Assembly: GCA_030447245.1 (NCBI GenBank)
Contig: JAUJPG010000001.1
Span: 396,029-460,028 of the forward strand
Length of the DNA: 64,000 nucleotides
Direction: 5' to 3'
DNA from: Chloroflexota bacterium
GTDB lineage: Bacteria; Chloroflexota; UBA6077; JACCZL01
The position numbers were made by a program, and so were the translations under genes. Below the pieces are notes generated by a model, which was not told the origin of the DNA, ran no database searches, and was given only the letters and a program-made list of their open reading frames with translations. Position 1 is the first letter of the stretch. Each line of letters starts with the position of its first letter. Shown here piece by piece: positions 28,786-38,027 of the stretch.

Positions 28786-29858
28786 GCGGCGTTGTCCGTC
28801 GGTCGGTGGCCGGCGGCGGTCCGGCGCCGGCCACGCCAGGCCAGCCCGTTGCGGAAGGCGTTCATCAGCCCGCCCGGCAGGAACAACACGATCAGCACGA
28901 TGATGATGCCCAGGACGGCCAGGTGGCCGTGGGCAAACTGCGACCAGACGAAGTTGCCGATCAGGTGGAGGACGAACGCCCCGAGGATCGGGCCGAAGAC
29001 GGTGCCGGCCCCGCCGAGCAGCATCATCATGAAGTACTCGGTGCCACGGACGATGTCAAACGCGACCGGCGGCTCGATGAAGCCAGACCAGATCGCGTAA
29101 ACCCCGCCGACGATCGCGGTGCAGGCCGCGCTGGTGCACCACGCGGCGACCTTGTAGCGCGTGGTGTCGATGCCCATGACGGCGGCCGCCTGCTCGTCGC
29201 CCTTGATCGCCCGAAGGCCGTAGCCCAGGCTCGATCGCGAGATCGTCCAGACCAGCAGGGTGTAGCCGACCATCAGCCCGAACATCAGGAAGTACATCAA
29301 CATCGAGAACTGTGCCGGCGACATCCGGATGATCGGGATGTTCAGACCCTGGCCGCCGCCCAAGAAGCCCATGTTGGTGACCAGCTCGCGGGTCCCCTCC
29401 ATGATGCCGATCGTCGCAATGGCGAAGTAGTGGCCCTTCAGGCGGAGGATCGGCAGCCCGAGCAGCGCCGCGATCACCGTCGCCAGCAGGGCGCCAAGCA
29501 GCACGGCGGCCGGTGCCGGCACGGTCTGCTGCATCAAGAAGCCCGTCGCGTACGCGCCGATGCCGAAGTAGACACCATTGCCGAAGTCGGCGTAGCCGGT
29601 GAAGCCGGCGATGATGTTCAGGCTCTGTGCCAGCGCTGCCAGCATGAAGACCATCGTGAACACGCGAACCCAGTACGCCGAGGTGAGCCACGGCAGCGCG
29701 ACCAGCGCCAGGCCAGCACACGCCAGCAGCCCGATCCAGACCGGTTGGCGAACCACCCCGCCGGTCGCTGGCGCAACCGGCGCGACCGCCGTCGGCGTGT
29801 CGACCGTCAGCGCGCGGACGTCGCTTGTCCGCACGTCCTCGGACGGTTTCGTGGCCAT
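28782..29858 (-). CDS. livM: LIV-type ABC transporter permease
   Basis: NIIAGFTGYADFGNGVYFGIGAYATGFL; GLRAIKGDEQAAAVMGIDTTRYK. Confidence 0.92.
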   Translation of the reverse strand: MATKPSEDVRTSDVRALTVDTPTAVAPVAPATGGVVRQPVWIGLLACAGLALVALPWLTSAYWVRVFTMVFMLAALAQSLNIIAGFTGYADFGNGVYFGIGAYATGFLMQQTVPAPAAVLLGALLATVIAALLGLPILRLKGHYFAIATIGIMEGTRELVTNMGFLGGGQGLNIPIIRMSPAQFSMLMYFLMFGLMVGYTLLVWTISRSSLGYGLRAIKGDEQAAAVMGIDTTRYKVAAWCTSAACTAIVGGVYAIWSGFIEPPVAFDIVRGTEYFMMMLLGGAGTVFGPILGAFVLHLIGNFVWSQFAHGHLAVLGIIIVLIVLFLPGGLMNAFRNGLAWRGRRRTAAGHRPTDNAA

Positions 29859-29860
29859 CG

Positions 29861-30733
29861 CTACTTGACCTCGGCGAAGAACTGCTTGCCCATGATGCCT
29901 TCAGGACGGAGGACGAGGACGAGGACGAGGATGCCGAAGCCGATGGCCTGCTGGTAGGAGGGGCCGATCAGCGCGGCGCCGAGCGACTCGGCCATCCCCA
30001 GCACCAGCCCGCCGATGAGCGCGCCCTGGACCGTGCCGAGGCCGCCAAGGGTGGCGATGACGAACGCCTTGCCGATGAACACCTGACCCATGAACGGTGT
30101 GATCGTAATCGTCACGGCTAGGAGCGAGCCGGCCGCGCCGGCCAGGGCCGCGCCGATCCCGAACGTCACGGCGTAGATCTGGGCGATGTCGACGCCGACC
30201 AACTGGGCCGCCTGGCGGTTGAGCGCCGTCGCGCGGATCGCTCGCCCGAGCTTGCTGCGCCCGAGGTAGAAATTCAGCCCGGCGACGATCAGGATCGCAA
30301 CCACGCACGCCCCCAGCCGCTGGTATGGGACGATCACCCCGGCGAAGCTCAGCCCGGAACCGGCGTAGCTCGGCGTGACCGACCGGTAGTCACTGGTGAA
30401 CGCCAGCAGCGCCAGGTCGATCAGGAAGAGCGAGAGCCCGAAGGTCAGGACCAGGGTCATGAACACGCCGTGGGGTATGACGCGGTTGATGAGAAAGCGC
30501 TGCAAGACGTAGCCGAGCAAGAAGAGGACGAACATCGAGGCCGGGATCGAGATGAACGGGTCGATCCCGGCGTAGGTGAACAGCAGGAAGGTGATGTATG
30601 CCCCCAACATGACCATCGCTCCGTGGGCGATGTTGATGATGTTCAGCACTCCCCAGGTCAGCGAGAAGCCGACCCCAACGGCGGCGTAGATCCCGCCGAG
30701 CAGCAGCCCGTTGACCAGCACCTGCGGCGACAT
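29861..30733 (-). CDS. livH: LIV-type ABC transporter permease
   Basis: LVNGLLLGGIYAAVGVGFSLTWGVLNIINIAHGAMVMLGAY; VFIGKAFVIATLGGLGTVQGALIGGL. Confidence 0.92.
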   Translation of the reverse strand: MSPQVLVNGLLLGGIYAAVGVGFSLTWGVLNIINIAHGAMVMLGAYITFLLFTYAGIDPFISIPASMFVLFLLGYVLQRFLINRVIPHGVFMTLVLTFGLSLFLIDLALLAFTSDYRSVTPSYAGSGLSFAGVIVPYQRLGACVVAILIVAGLNFYLGRSKLGRAIRATALNRQAAQLVGVDIAQIYAVTFGIGAALAGAAGSLLAVTITITPFMGQVFIGKAFVIATLGGLGTVQGALIGGLVLGMAESLGAALIGPSYQQAIGFGILVLVLVLRPEGIMGKQFFAEVK

Positions 30734-30813
30734 GCGGCTCTCTCGTCCACCTTTCCTGACGCGCCCACCCCGAGCATCGGCAAGATACCCGAGCGATCTG
30801 AGGACGCGCCAGG

Positions 30814-31848
30814 TCAACGCTGTACAGAACGGGAGGGCGCCGGTTGGGCAGGATGCCCTGTTGACGCGGCGAGCGTCAGCTCGGGGGCGGTTTCGGCGGC
30901 GCCCCGGTCGGTCCTCAGCGTGCCGATCAGGTCGCGGATCGACTCGAGACCACGGTCGCGGACGTAGTCGGCGATGCCGTCGATCACGCCGAGCATGGCA
31001 TCCGGGCGGGTGAACGTCGCCGTCCCGACCTGGACCACGGTCGCCCCAACGACGAGGAACTCGAGCGCGTCGCATGCGCGGGCGATCCCCCCGCAGCCGA
31101 TGACCGGGATCGAGACCGCCTTGCGGACCTCCCAGACCATCCGCAGCGCGATCGGCTTGATCGCCGGACCGGACAGTCCGCCGACCATGTTGCCGATTAC
31201 CGGCGCCCGGGTGTCCAGGTCGACGGCCATCCCAACCAGCGTGTTGACCGCGGTGATCGCCGTCGCCCCGCCGGCCTCGGAGGCCCGCGCGATCTCCGCG
31301 ATCGAGGTCACGTTCGGGGTCAGCTTCGAGATGACCGGGACGGTCGAGCGGTCGACCACGCCGCGGACGACCGCCTCGACCTGGGCCGGGCTGGCCCCCA
31401 TCTCGATTCCACCGGCTTCCAGGTTCGGGCACGAGACGTTCAGCTCCAGCGCGGCGATGCCGGGCACGCCGCGCAGCCGGTCAGCCAGGTCCCAGTACTC
31501 CTCGACGGAGAGCCCACCCAGGCTGACGATCGTCGGCGTCTGCCAGCGGCGGTACTCGGGGAGGATCTGCTCGACAAAGGCGTCAACGCCCCGGCTCGGG
31601 ATGCCGACCGAGTTGAGCATTCCGCCTGGCGTTTCGGCCAGCCGATGGGCCGGATTGCCGGAGCGGGCGCCGAAGAAGATCGTCTTGGTGACCATTGCCC
31701 CGAGTCGGTTGAGGTCGAAGAGCGACCCGAGCTCCGGCCCGAAGCAGCCCGAGGCTGGCATGACCGGGTTGTCCAGCCCGAGCGGACCGAGCGCGACGCG
31801 CAGGTCCGGGCCGTAGTCATGGCGCCGCGGCGCGTTCTGTGTGCTCAT
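30814..31848 (-). CDS. pyrD: Dihydroorotate dehydrogenase, class 1B catalytic subunit
   Basis: NPVMPASGCFG..TKTIFFGARSGNPAHRLAETPGGMLNSVGIPS..LELNVSCPN..VNTLVGMAVD..IPVIGCGGI. Confidence 0.93.
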   Translation of the reverse strand: MSTQNAPRRHDYGPDLRVALGPLGLDNPVMPASGCFGPELGSLFDLNRLGAMVTKTIFFGARSGNPAHRLAETPGGMLNSVGIPSRGVDAFVEQILPEYRRWQTPTIVSLGGLSVEEYWDLADRLRGVPGIAALELNVSCPNLEAGGIEMGASPAQVEAVVRGVVDRSTVPVISKLTPNVTSIAEIARASEAGGATAITAVNTLVGMAVDLDTRAPVIGNMVGGLSGPAIKPIALRMVWEVRKAVSIPVIGCGGIARACDALEFLVVGATVVQVGTATFTRPDAMLGVIDGIADYVRDRGLESIRDLIGTLRTDRGAAETAPELTLAASTGHPAQPAPSRSVQR

Positions 31849-32759
31849 TGCGCCTTTCCGATCGCCTCTGCCCGCGCCAGGAATACCGGGCCGTCTTTGC
31901 AGACGAGCGGGGCTTCGGAGGCCAAGCCCTTTTCGCCGGTCGAGCAGCCGTGGCAGTAGCCGAGGCCGCAGGCCATCCGCGCTTCGAGCGAGACCTCGAC
32001 CCGCGCGTCCAGCCGGCGCCCGACTTGCGCCGCTAACCGCAGCAGCCGCTCCGAGCCGCAGACCGCGACCTGATCGACGGCACGGTCCCGAAGCTGCGCG
32101 TCGAGTCGAGCGCGCAGCCGCTCGACGTCGCTCGAGCCGTCGGTGTCGACGACCGGCCAGACGGTCGCCCCGATCCGTTCCAGGAAGTCGGTCGCGACGA
32201 TCGCATCCGGCCGCCGCGCGCTGACGATGGCGTGGACCGCGACGCCGCGGGCCCGCGCCCGGGCGGCCAGCGCCGTGAGCGAGCAGATGCCGATCCCGCG
32301 CCCCAGCAGGAGCAGGCTGGCGGTCGTCTCTGCCAGGCTGAACGGGCGGCCGAGTGGGCCGACCGCGGTCATCAACTCGCCGACCGGCCAGGCGGCCATC
32401 CGGGCAGTCCCGTCTCCGAAGACGCGGTACAGGAAGTCAACTCGGCCGGTCGCGGCGTCCCAGTCGTACAGCGCCATCGGCCGCGGCAGGACTGGGCTGT
32501 CCTCGCCGCCGCGAGCGACAGTCAGCATCGCAAACTGGCCAGGCTCGGCGCGGCTGGCCATCGTCGGCGCGTCGAGCGTCGTCAGGACATGGTCTGCCGC
32601 GACCCGGACGTGCTCCAGCACGGGCGCGTGCTCCAGGGTTGGCTCGGTGCGCCCGATGTCGGGGATGCACGCCAACCGGACTCGGACCGAGCTTGCAGTC
32701 CAGGAGCCCACCATGTCCGACGCCAGGGCTGGGTCTGCCGGCGAGATGTCCGGGGTCAC
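31845..32759 (-). CDS. pyrK: Dihydroorotate dehydrogenase electron-transfer subunit (PyrK-like, FAD/2Fe-2S)
   Basis: PGQFAMLTVARG; LLLLGRGIGICSLTAL; C-terminal MACGLGYCHGCSTG...PLVCKDGPVF. Confidence 0.85.
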   Translation of the reverse strand: MTPDISPADPALASDMVGSWTASSVRVRLACIPDIGRTEPTLEHAPVLEHVRVAADHVLTTLDAPTMASRAEPGQFAMLTVARGGEDSPVLPRPMALYDWDAATGRVDFLYRVFGDGTARMAAWPVGELMTAVGPLGRPFSLAETTASLLLLGRGIGICSLTALAARARARGVAVHAIVSARRPDAIVATDFLERIGATVWPVVDTDGSSDVERLRARLDAQLRDRAVDQVAVCGSERLLRLAAQVGRRLDARVEVSLEARMACGLGYCHGCSTGEKGLASEAPLVCKDGPVFLARAEAIGKAQ

Positions 32760-34120
32760 GCGACCTCTTCGCTCAGGAAGCGGTCAAGGCGGAGAAGGCT
32801 GGCGTAGAGGGCGCGGACGCCGCTGACGATGTCGTCGACCCCGGTCCACTCCTCGGGGACGTGGCTGGCGCCGTTGTGGCTCGGAACGAACAGCATTGCC
32901 GCGGGCATCCGGCGGGCCAGGATCTGGGCGTCGTGGCCGGCCCCGCTCGACATCACCCGGTGGGTCAGCCCAAGCTCGACGCAGCCGTCTTTGGTGATCC
33001 GCCGCAGCCAGAGCGGCAGGACGCTCGGCGAGGTGTCGGAGACGACGACGTGCTCCAGGTCGAGGCCACGTCGGGCACACACCTGCTCGCACAGCTCGAC
33101 GACTCTCCAAGCCGTGTCACGCTGCCGGTCGCTGTCTATGTCGCGGACGTCGACCGCCAGCTCGACGCTGCCGGGGATGGTCGTGATGCTGTTCGGGGAG
33201 ACCGAGAACCGCCCAACGGTCGCCACGGTCGTCCGGCGGTTCGGTTCGTTGGCCAGGGCTTCGATACCCAGGACGATCTCCGCCGCGCCGGCCAGGGCGT
33301 CCTTGCGCGACTCCATCGGCGTGCCGCCGGAGTGGTCGGCTCGGCCGTGGACCAATACGCGCAAGCGGGTGTTGCCGGCAACGGCGTCAACGATCCCGAC
33401 CTGGAGGCCGCGGGCTTCGAGCAGACGGGCCTGCTCGATGTGCAGCTCCAGGAACGCGGCCACCGACCCGTCCGGCCAGCGCGCCTCTTCGATCTGACGC
33501 GGGTCGATCCCAAGGGCGGCCATCGCGGCTGCCAGCGTCGTCCCATCGGCGTCGACCAGCCGCTCGGCGTCGCGCGGGCTGAGCATGCCGGTGACCGCCT
33601 TCGATCCCAGGCACGCCTCGCCGAAGCGGGCGCCCTCCTCGTTGGCGAACGCCACCATCCGCAGCGGGTGGGCCGTCGTCACGCCGCCTTCCTCGAGCAG
33701 CCGGACGATCTCGAGCGCGCCGACGACGCCGACGATGCCGTCGAAGCGGCCGCCATTCGGTACCGAGTCAAGGTGAGAGCCGAAGGCCAGGAACGGCAGG
33801 TCGGCACGGGCGCCAGGTCGCTCGCCGATCGTGTTGCCGAAAGCGTCAACGCGGACCGTCAGGCCTGCCTCGGCCATCCAGGCGCCGACGACTCGGTGCG
33901 CCTCGCGCTCTTCTGGCGTGAACGCCAGGCGGCTGACCGACGCTCGGCCGTCACCGCCGATCTCGCTCAGCCGCTGGAGCGCTTGGGCCAGTCGAACCGG
34001 GTCGGGGCCCGGCTCGTCAGGGGCATCAGGGGTGAGCCGGATTTCGCCGTCGGGGCGGGTTCCCTCTCCGCCATCCTCCACGAGCGGCGTCGGGGCCTTC
34101 GCCAGGTCACCGGTCGCCAT
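32756..34120 (-). CDS. Zn-dependent N-carbamoyl-amino-acid/allantoate amidohydrolase (AllC/HyuC-like)
   Basis: FGSHLDSVPNGGRFDGIVGVVGALE; AFANEEGARFG; LELHIEQ; ADHSGGTPMESRKDAL; MSSGAGHDA. Confidence 0.92.
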   Translation of the reverse strand: MATGDLAKAPTPLVEDGGEGTRPDGEIRLTPDAPDEPGPDPVRLAQALQRLSEIGGDGRASVSRLAFTPEEREAHRVVGAWMAEAGLTVRVDAFGNTIGERPGARADLPFLAFGSHLDSVPNGGRFDGIVGVVGALEIVRLLEEGGVTTAHPLRMVAFANEEGARFGEACLGSKAVTGMLSPRDAERLVDADGTTLAAAMAALGIDPRQIEEARWPDGSVAAFLELHIEQARLLEARGLQVGIVDAVAGNTRLRVLVHGRADHSGGTPMESRKDALAGAAEIVLGIEALANEPNRRTTVATVGRFSVSPNSITTIPGSVELAVDVRDIDSDRQRDTAWRVVELCEQVCARRGLDLEHVVVSDTSPSVLPLWLRRITKDGCVELGLTHRVMSSGAGHDAQILARRMPAAMLFVPSHNGASHVPEEWTGVDDIVSGVRALYASLLRLDRFLSEEVA

Positions 34121-34622
34121 CGCCGCCCCCCGCGATGGGGCTCAGCCCCGGAGTTTCGGGTTCCGCCTCGGGCGGTGAGTCTGCCAGCGCCAGAACGTCG
34201 GGCGCCTCGGCCGTTCCGAGCAGCGCCGCGGTGGCCGCGAGCTGTGCGCCGCGGCTATCGAGGTAGCCCTGGACCATCCGCCGAATCTGCGAGTCAGGGG
34301 TCGTCGGCGCCACGAACACGGCCCGCGCTCCGGGCGGGACCGTCGCCGCGGCGGTCACCAGTCCCTCGTCGTCCGAGAGGACGATCACCGGTGCGCCCAG
34401 TCGCAGGCCGACTGCGTAGCCCAGGATAGCGCTATGCAGGCCCTCCCAGACGACGACGACGTCTGGCCGATCGGCGCCGAGCCGCGCGGCCAACATCGTC
34501 GCCAGCGCATCCGTTGTCGTTGGGTCGCGCAGCGTGTCCGGCCCACCGGCGGTCGTCCGGCGCGCGCCGGGTCGCGCCAGGCCGACCCGCCCGAGTAGGT
34601 CCCAGACGTCCGGCTGCGTCAT
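34107..34622 (-). CDS. Phosphoribosyltransferase-like protein without a recognisable PRPP-loop motif
   Basis: DVVVVWEGLHSAILGYAVGLRLGAPVIVLSDDEGLVTAAATVPPGARAVFVAPTTPDSQ. ATGA-coupled to PyrE. Confidence 0.5.
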   Translation of the reverse strand: MTQPDVWDLLGRVGLARPGARRTTAGGPDTLRDPTTTDALATMLAARLGADRPDVVVVWEGLHSAILGYAVGLRLGAPVIVLSDDEGLVTAAATVPPGARAVFVAPTTPDSQIRRMVQGYLDSRGAQLAATAALLGTAEAPDVLALADSPPEAEPETPGLSPIAGGGDGDR

Positions 34623-35170
34623 AGCCCGAGCTGGCTCTTGGTGAACAGGGCGCGGAAGTGGAAGCCCGCGGCGGCGATGTTGGCGGCGGCACCCTCCTCG
34701 CGGTCGATGACCGCCAGGATCTCCAGCACGCTGGCCCCGAAGTCGCGGAGCGCGCGGGCCGAACGGATCGCCTCGCTGCCCGTGGTCAGGACGTCCTCGA
34801 CGACGACGACCCGCTCGCCCGGGTAGATCTCGCCCTCGAAGCTGGCCGTCGTCCCGTAGTCCTTGGCCTTCTTGCGGACGAAGACAGACGGCAGGCCAAG
34901 CCGCAGCGCGACGGCGGTGGCGAGCGGGATCGCCCCGAGCTCCGGCCCGGCCAGGCGGTCGGTCTCCGGGGGGACCATCCCAGCCAGCGCCTCGCCGAGC
35001 CGCCGGAGGATCGCCGGGCGCGTCGTCAGCATGTACTTGTCGAAATAATATGAGCTGATCGCGCCTGAGCGCAGGACGAAGCGCCCCTTCAAGTAGGCCG
35101 CCGCCACGACGTCCTGCCCCAGCTCGGCCAGGCGCCGGTCTGCCGACATCACGAGCGTCGGTGTTGCCAT
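34619..35170 (-). CDS. pyrE: Orotate phosphoribosyltransferase
   Basis: YLKGRFVLRSGAISSYYFDKYMLTTRP; RKKAKDYGTTASFEG; VVVVEDVLTTGSEA. Confidence 0.92.
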   Translation of the reverse strand: MATPTLVMSADRRLAELGQDVVAAAYLKGRFVLRSGAISSYYFDKYMLTTRPAILRRLGEALAGMVPPETDRLAGPELGAIPLATAVALRLGLPSVFVRKKAKDYGTTASFEGEIYPGERVVVVEDVLTTGSEAIRSARALRDFGASVLEILAVIDREEGAAANIAAAGFHFRALFTKSQLGL

Positions 35171-35366
35171 CGAGCCTCCGGGAGTCCCCGACCGCGCCGC
35201 CAGCGAGCCCGCTCGTGAGCGACGCGGACGCGTGTCGTGGGTATAGCCGATCGCACGCCGCCGGACCAGTTCCTACCGGTCGGCTGCCACGGTGTCGTGG
35301 TCGGCGACCCGCGTGGACGCGTATGACTCACCCTTGTAGTGCTGGTGTGGGTCAGGCGACCCATGC

Positions 35367-35632
35367 ATGTGGATGCTGGTGATGGTCCGGCTGATCCGCG
35401 GCAAGGCTGAGCAGTCGCCGGGAGCGTGCGCGTCGTGCGGGACCGGATTGGGGGTCGGGGCCCGATCAAGGTTCGGGTGCTCTGCCGCTCGTGCGAACTC
35501 AGGCAGGAAGAGGATCTGGCGGCGGCGCTGGGGCTCGGGCGGTGGACCAGTGCCGAGTTGCTGCCGAACTGGCAGGGGGTGGTGGAGCAGAAAGGGCGCT
35601 GGCTCCCGTACGAGCACGCTACCGGCCGGTAG
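35367..35632 (+). pseudogene. Possible small zinc-ribbon protein split over two frames
   Basis: ACASCGTGL in one frame, then RVLCRSCELRQEEDLAAALGLGRWTSAELLPNWQGVVEQKGRWLPYEHATGR* in another. Confidence 0.35.
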
Positions 35633-35887
35633 TGGTGGACGTGACCGGGTTCTGGCGGCCACGACTGCGCCGCGTGCTGAGCGGGGCAAAATTTCCGACC
35701 GACTTCCCGCTGCCGGCCCGAATCCGCGCAAAAAGCCGTCGTGACCGACCACGTGCCCCGGGGCTTCTGGGGCCAGAGGCCGCGGACGAAGCCAGCACCG
35801 CCTCCGCAGCAATGCCGGGGGCGGTCCACAACCCCGGCCGACGCCGCCTGAGGTACCGGAAGGTAGCGTTGAACTCGGAACCTGGAC

Positions 35888-36187
35888 CTATCCGCCGGAG
35901 ACGGCCGGGATGACGTGGACGACTGATGCGGGGTTGAGGGCGGTGGTGAGGGTCGAGCGTTCGCCGTCGACGAAGACGCTGATGTGCTGGCGGATGCTCG
36001 GGCCGGGGGCGCAGATGCGGTCGCGCATGCCGGGCCAGCGGGCGTTCAGGGCGTCAACGAGCGCGGCGACCGTTGCCGCCTCGACCTCGAGGCGGCGCGG
36101 GGCGCCGGGAAAGAGGGTGACGAGCGAGGCAGGGAGGTAGACGATCGCCACGGCGGTTGTTACTCCGGCCGGCATGTCAGTCGACAA
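35888..36187 (-). CDS. MoaD/ThiS-family ubiquitin-like sulfur-carrier protein
   Basis: YLPASLVTLFPGAPRRLEVEAATVAALVDALNARWPGMRDRI...NPASVVHVIPAVSGG* with terminal GG. Confidence 0.85.
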   Translation of the reverse strand: MSTDMPAGVTTAVAIVYLPASLVTLFPGAPRRLEVEAATVAALVDALNARWPGMRDRICAPGPSIRQHISVFVDGERSTLTTALNPASVVHVIPAVSGG

Positions 36188-37244
36188 GCGCCACCTTCAC
36201 CGACGAGATCGGCGGCAGGTGATCGGCGATCAGGCTCCAGCTCTCGCCCTCGTCCTGGCTCGCGTAGAGCTGCCCGCAGCCGGTCCCGAAGTAGATGCCG
36301 GCCGGGTCGAGCGTGTCCATCGCCATCGCCTGGCGGAGCACCCCGAAGTAGGCGCCCTTCTGGGGCAACCCCTTGGAAAGCCGCTCCCAGCCCCCGCCGC
36401 CATCGCGGGTTCGCCAGACCGCCGCCGAGGCGTCGGGGACGTAGCGGCCCTCGGCGTTGAGAGGGATGACGTAGGCGGTCTCCGGGTCGCGCGGGTGCGC
36501 GGCCATCGGGAAGCCGAACTCGGACGGCAGGCCGGCCGTGATCTCGAGCCAGTTGGCGCCGCCGTCATCGCTGCGGTAGACGCCGCAGTGGTTCTGCTGG
36601 TAGAGGCGCATCGAGCCGTTCGCCCCGAGCGCCAGGCTGTGGACGCAGTGCCCGAACTCGGGCTCCGGGGTCGGCAGGAAGTCGGCGCGGACGTTCTTGT
36701 TTCGCGTCGTCCAGCTCTTGCCTCCGTCGGCGGTGTGGAACGTCCCGACCGCCGACATGCCGACCCAGAGCTGATTGGGGTCGGTCGGGTGGGGAATGAT
36801 CGAGTGCAGGCAGAGGCCGCCGCCCCCGGGGAACCACTCGGGGCAGGACGGGTGCTCCCGCAGCCCACTGACGTGCTGCCAGGTCTTGCCGCCGTCCTCG
36901 CTGCGGAAGAGACCGGCCGGCTCGACGCCGGCGTAGATCACGCCCTGGGCGGGCTTGACCTCCCAGATCGCCTTGATCGTGGGTCCGTCGTCGCCGTAGG
37001 TCAAGCCCTCAATGGAATGGCTCCAGGTCTTGCCGAGGTCGTCGCTCCGCCAGACGGCCGGCCCATACCACTCGTTGCCGCCGCCGGCGAGCAGCGCGCC
37101 GGATGACGGATCGTGGGCCACCTGGAAGGTCGGCCAGCCAACGCTGAACGGCTCATGGACCTGCCAGTCACTGCGCGCGCCACTACCCTCGACGATGAAT
37201 CCGCCCTTCTTGGTCCCAACCAGGACCAGCACCTTGCCGCTCAT
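36177..37244 (-). CDS. BNR/sialidase-like beta-propeller repeat protein
   Basis: Repeated Asp-box-like motifs: WRSDDLGKTW, FRSEDGGKTW, FHTADGGKSW, YRSDDGGANW, WRTRDGGGGW, YASQDEGESW. Confidence 0.88.
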   Translation of the reverse strand: MSGKVLVLVGTKKGGFIVEGSGARSDWQVHEPFSVGWPTFQVAHDPSSGALLAGGGNEWYGPAVWRSDDLGKTWSHSIEGLTYGDDGPTIKAIWEVKPAQGVIYAGVEPAGLFRSEDGGKTWQHVSGLREHPSCPEWFPGGGGLCLHSIIPHPTDPNQLWVGMSAVGTFHTADGGKSWTTRNKNVRADFLPTPEPEFGHCVHSLALGANGSMRLYQQNHCGVYRSDDGGANWLEITAGLPSEFGFPMAAHPRDPETAYVIPLNAEGRYVPDASAAVWRTRDGGGGWERLSKGLPQKGAYFGVLRQAMAMDTLDPAGIYFGTGCGQLYASQDEGESWSLIADHLPPISSVKVALVD

Positions 37245-37559
37245 GTCCGCTCCGACCTCCATCTCGCCCACGCGCGGTCAACCCCCGCCTGGGACCGATC
37301 GCGCGGGGTTCCTCGCCGACACGATAGCAGAACGGACGTTCGAAAAGTGAGCCCAGTCCATCTCGCTCACGTCACATCCGGTCACGACGGCCGAACCGGG
37401 ATGGCAGGCGCTGCTGCTCGAAGATGTCGGACCCGGCCAGCGCGGGCCGACGGCCAGCTCGAGGACATTGCCGAGCGTCCAGTTGGGGTGGACGTAAGGA
37501 TCGAACGGGTATGCCGAGCCGTCGTACTCGACGCCGGCATCGGCGTCGCACCGGTCGCA

Positions 37560-37983
37560 GCGGACGCAGAGGTCGTTGGGGATGCCGGACGCGTTCGGGA
37601 CACTATCGCGGCCTGCCTGGCGCTACCAGGCTGACCCGCGGCGGGCGACACAGAAGAAGAAGCTCTTGAGCTTGTCAAAGACGCCATCCGGCTGCGCGTC
37701 GAGGCCCGGCTCCAGCGGGGCGAGCCCATCTCGCAGGATCTCGGCGCAGCGGGTCCGCGTCGCGGAGTGCGTCAGAAGCTTCCGGCGCTCCCGGCAATGC
37801 GGGTGCTGGCCATAGTGAAGCGGCATGGCTTCCAGCCAATTCGGCAGTCCGGGAGCCACATCATCCTCAGGCACCCTGACGGCGGTGGACCACAATCCCC
37901 GTGCACAAGGTCCGTGATCTCCCCAATAGGACGCTCCGTCAGATCCTGCGAAATGCCGTCCTGACCATCGACGACCTGTTCTG
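37560..37983 (+). pseudogene. Decayed HicBA toxin-antitoxin module
   Basis: HicB-like CLALPG(TGA)PAAGDTEEEALELVKDAIRL; HicA-like VLAIVKRHGFQPIRQSGSHIILRHPDG, then frame switch to WTTIPVHKVRDLPNRTLRQILRNAVLTIDDLF*. Confidence 0.7.
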
Positions 37984-38027
37984 ACCAGGTAGAGCGAAGA
38001 CCACGGGATCAAGTTCGCGCAGAGAGC

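Noticed and set aside
29912-29932. (gaggac)n simple repeat
   Set aside because: Encodes VLVLVLVL on the minus strand within the LivH C-terminal TM region; explained by codon repetition.
37632-37634. In-frame TGA in the HicB-like gene as a third selenocysteine site
   Set aside because: HicB Cys at this position is not a redox site, no hairpin lies at the required distance (the nearest, CCCG-CGG-CGGG, is immediately adjacent), and neighbouring hicA is also broken, so decay is simpler.
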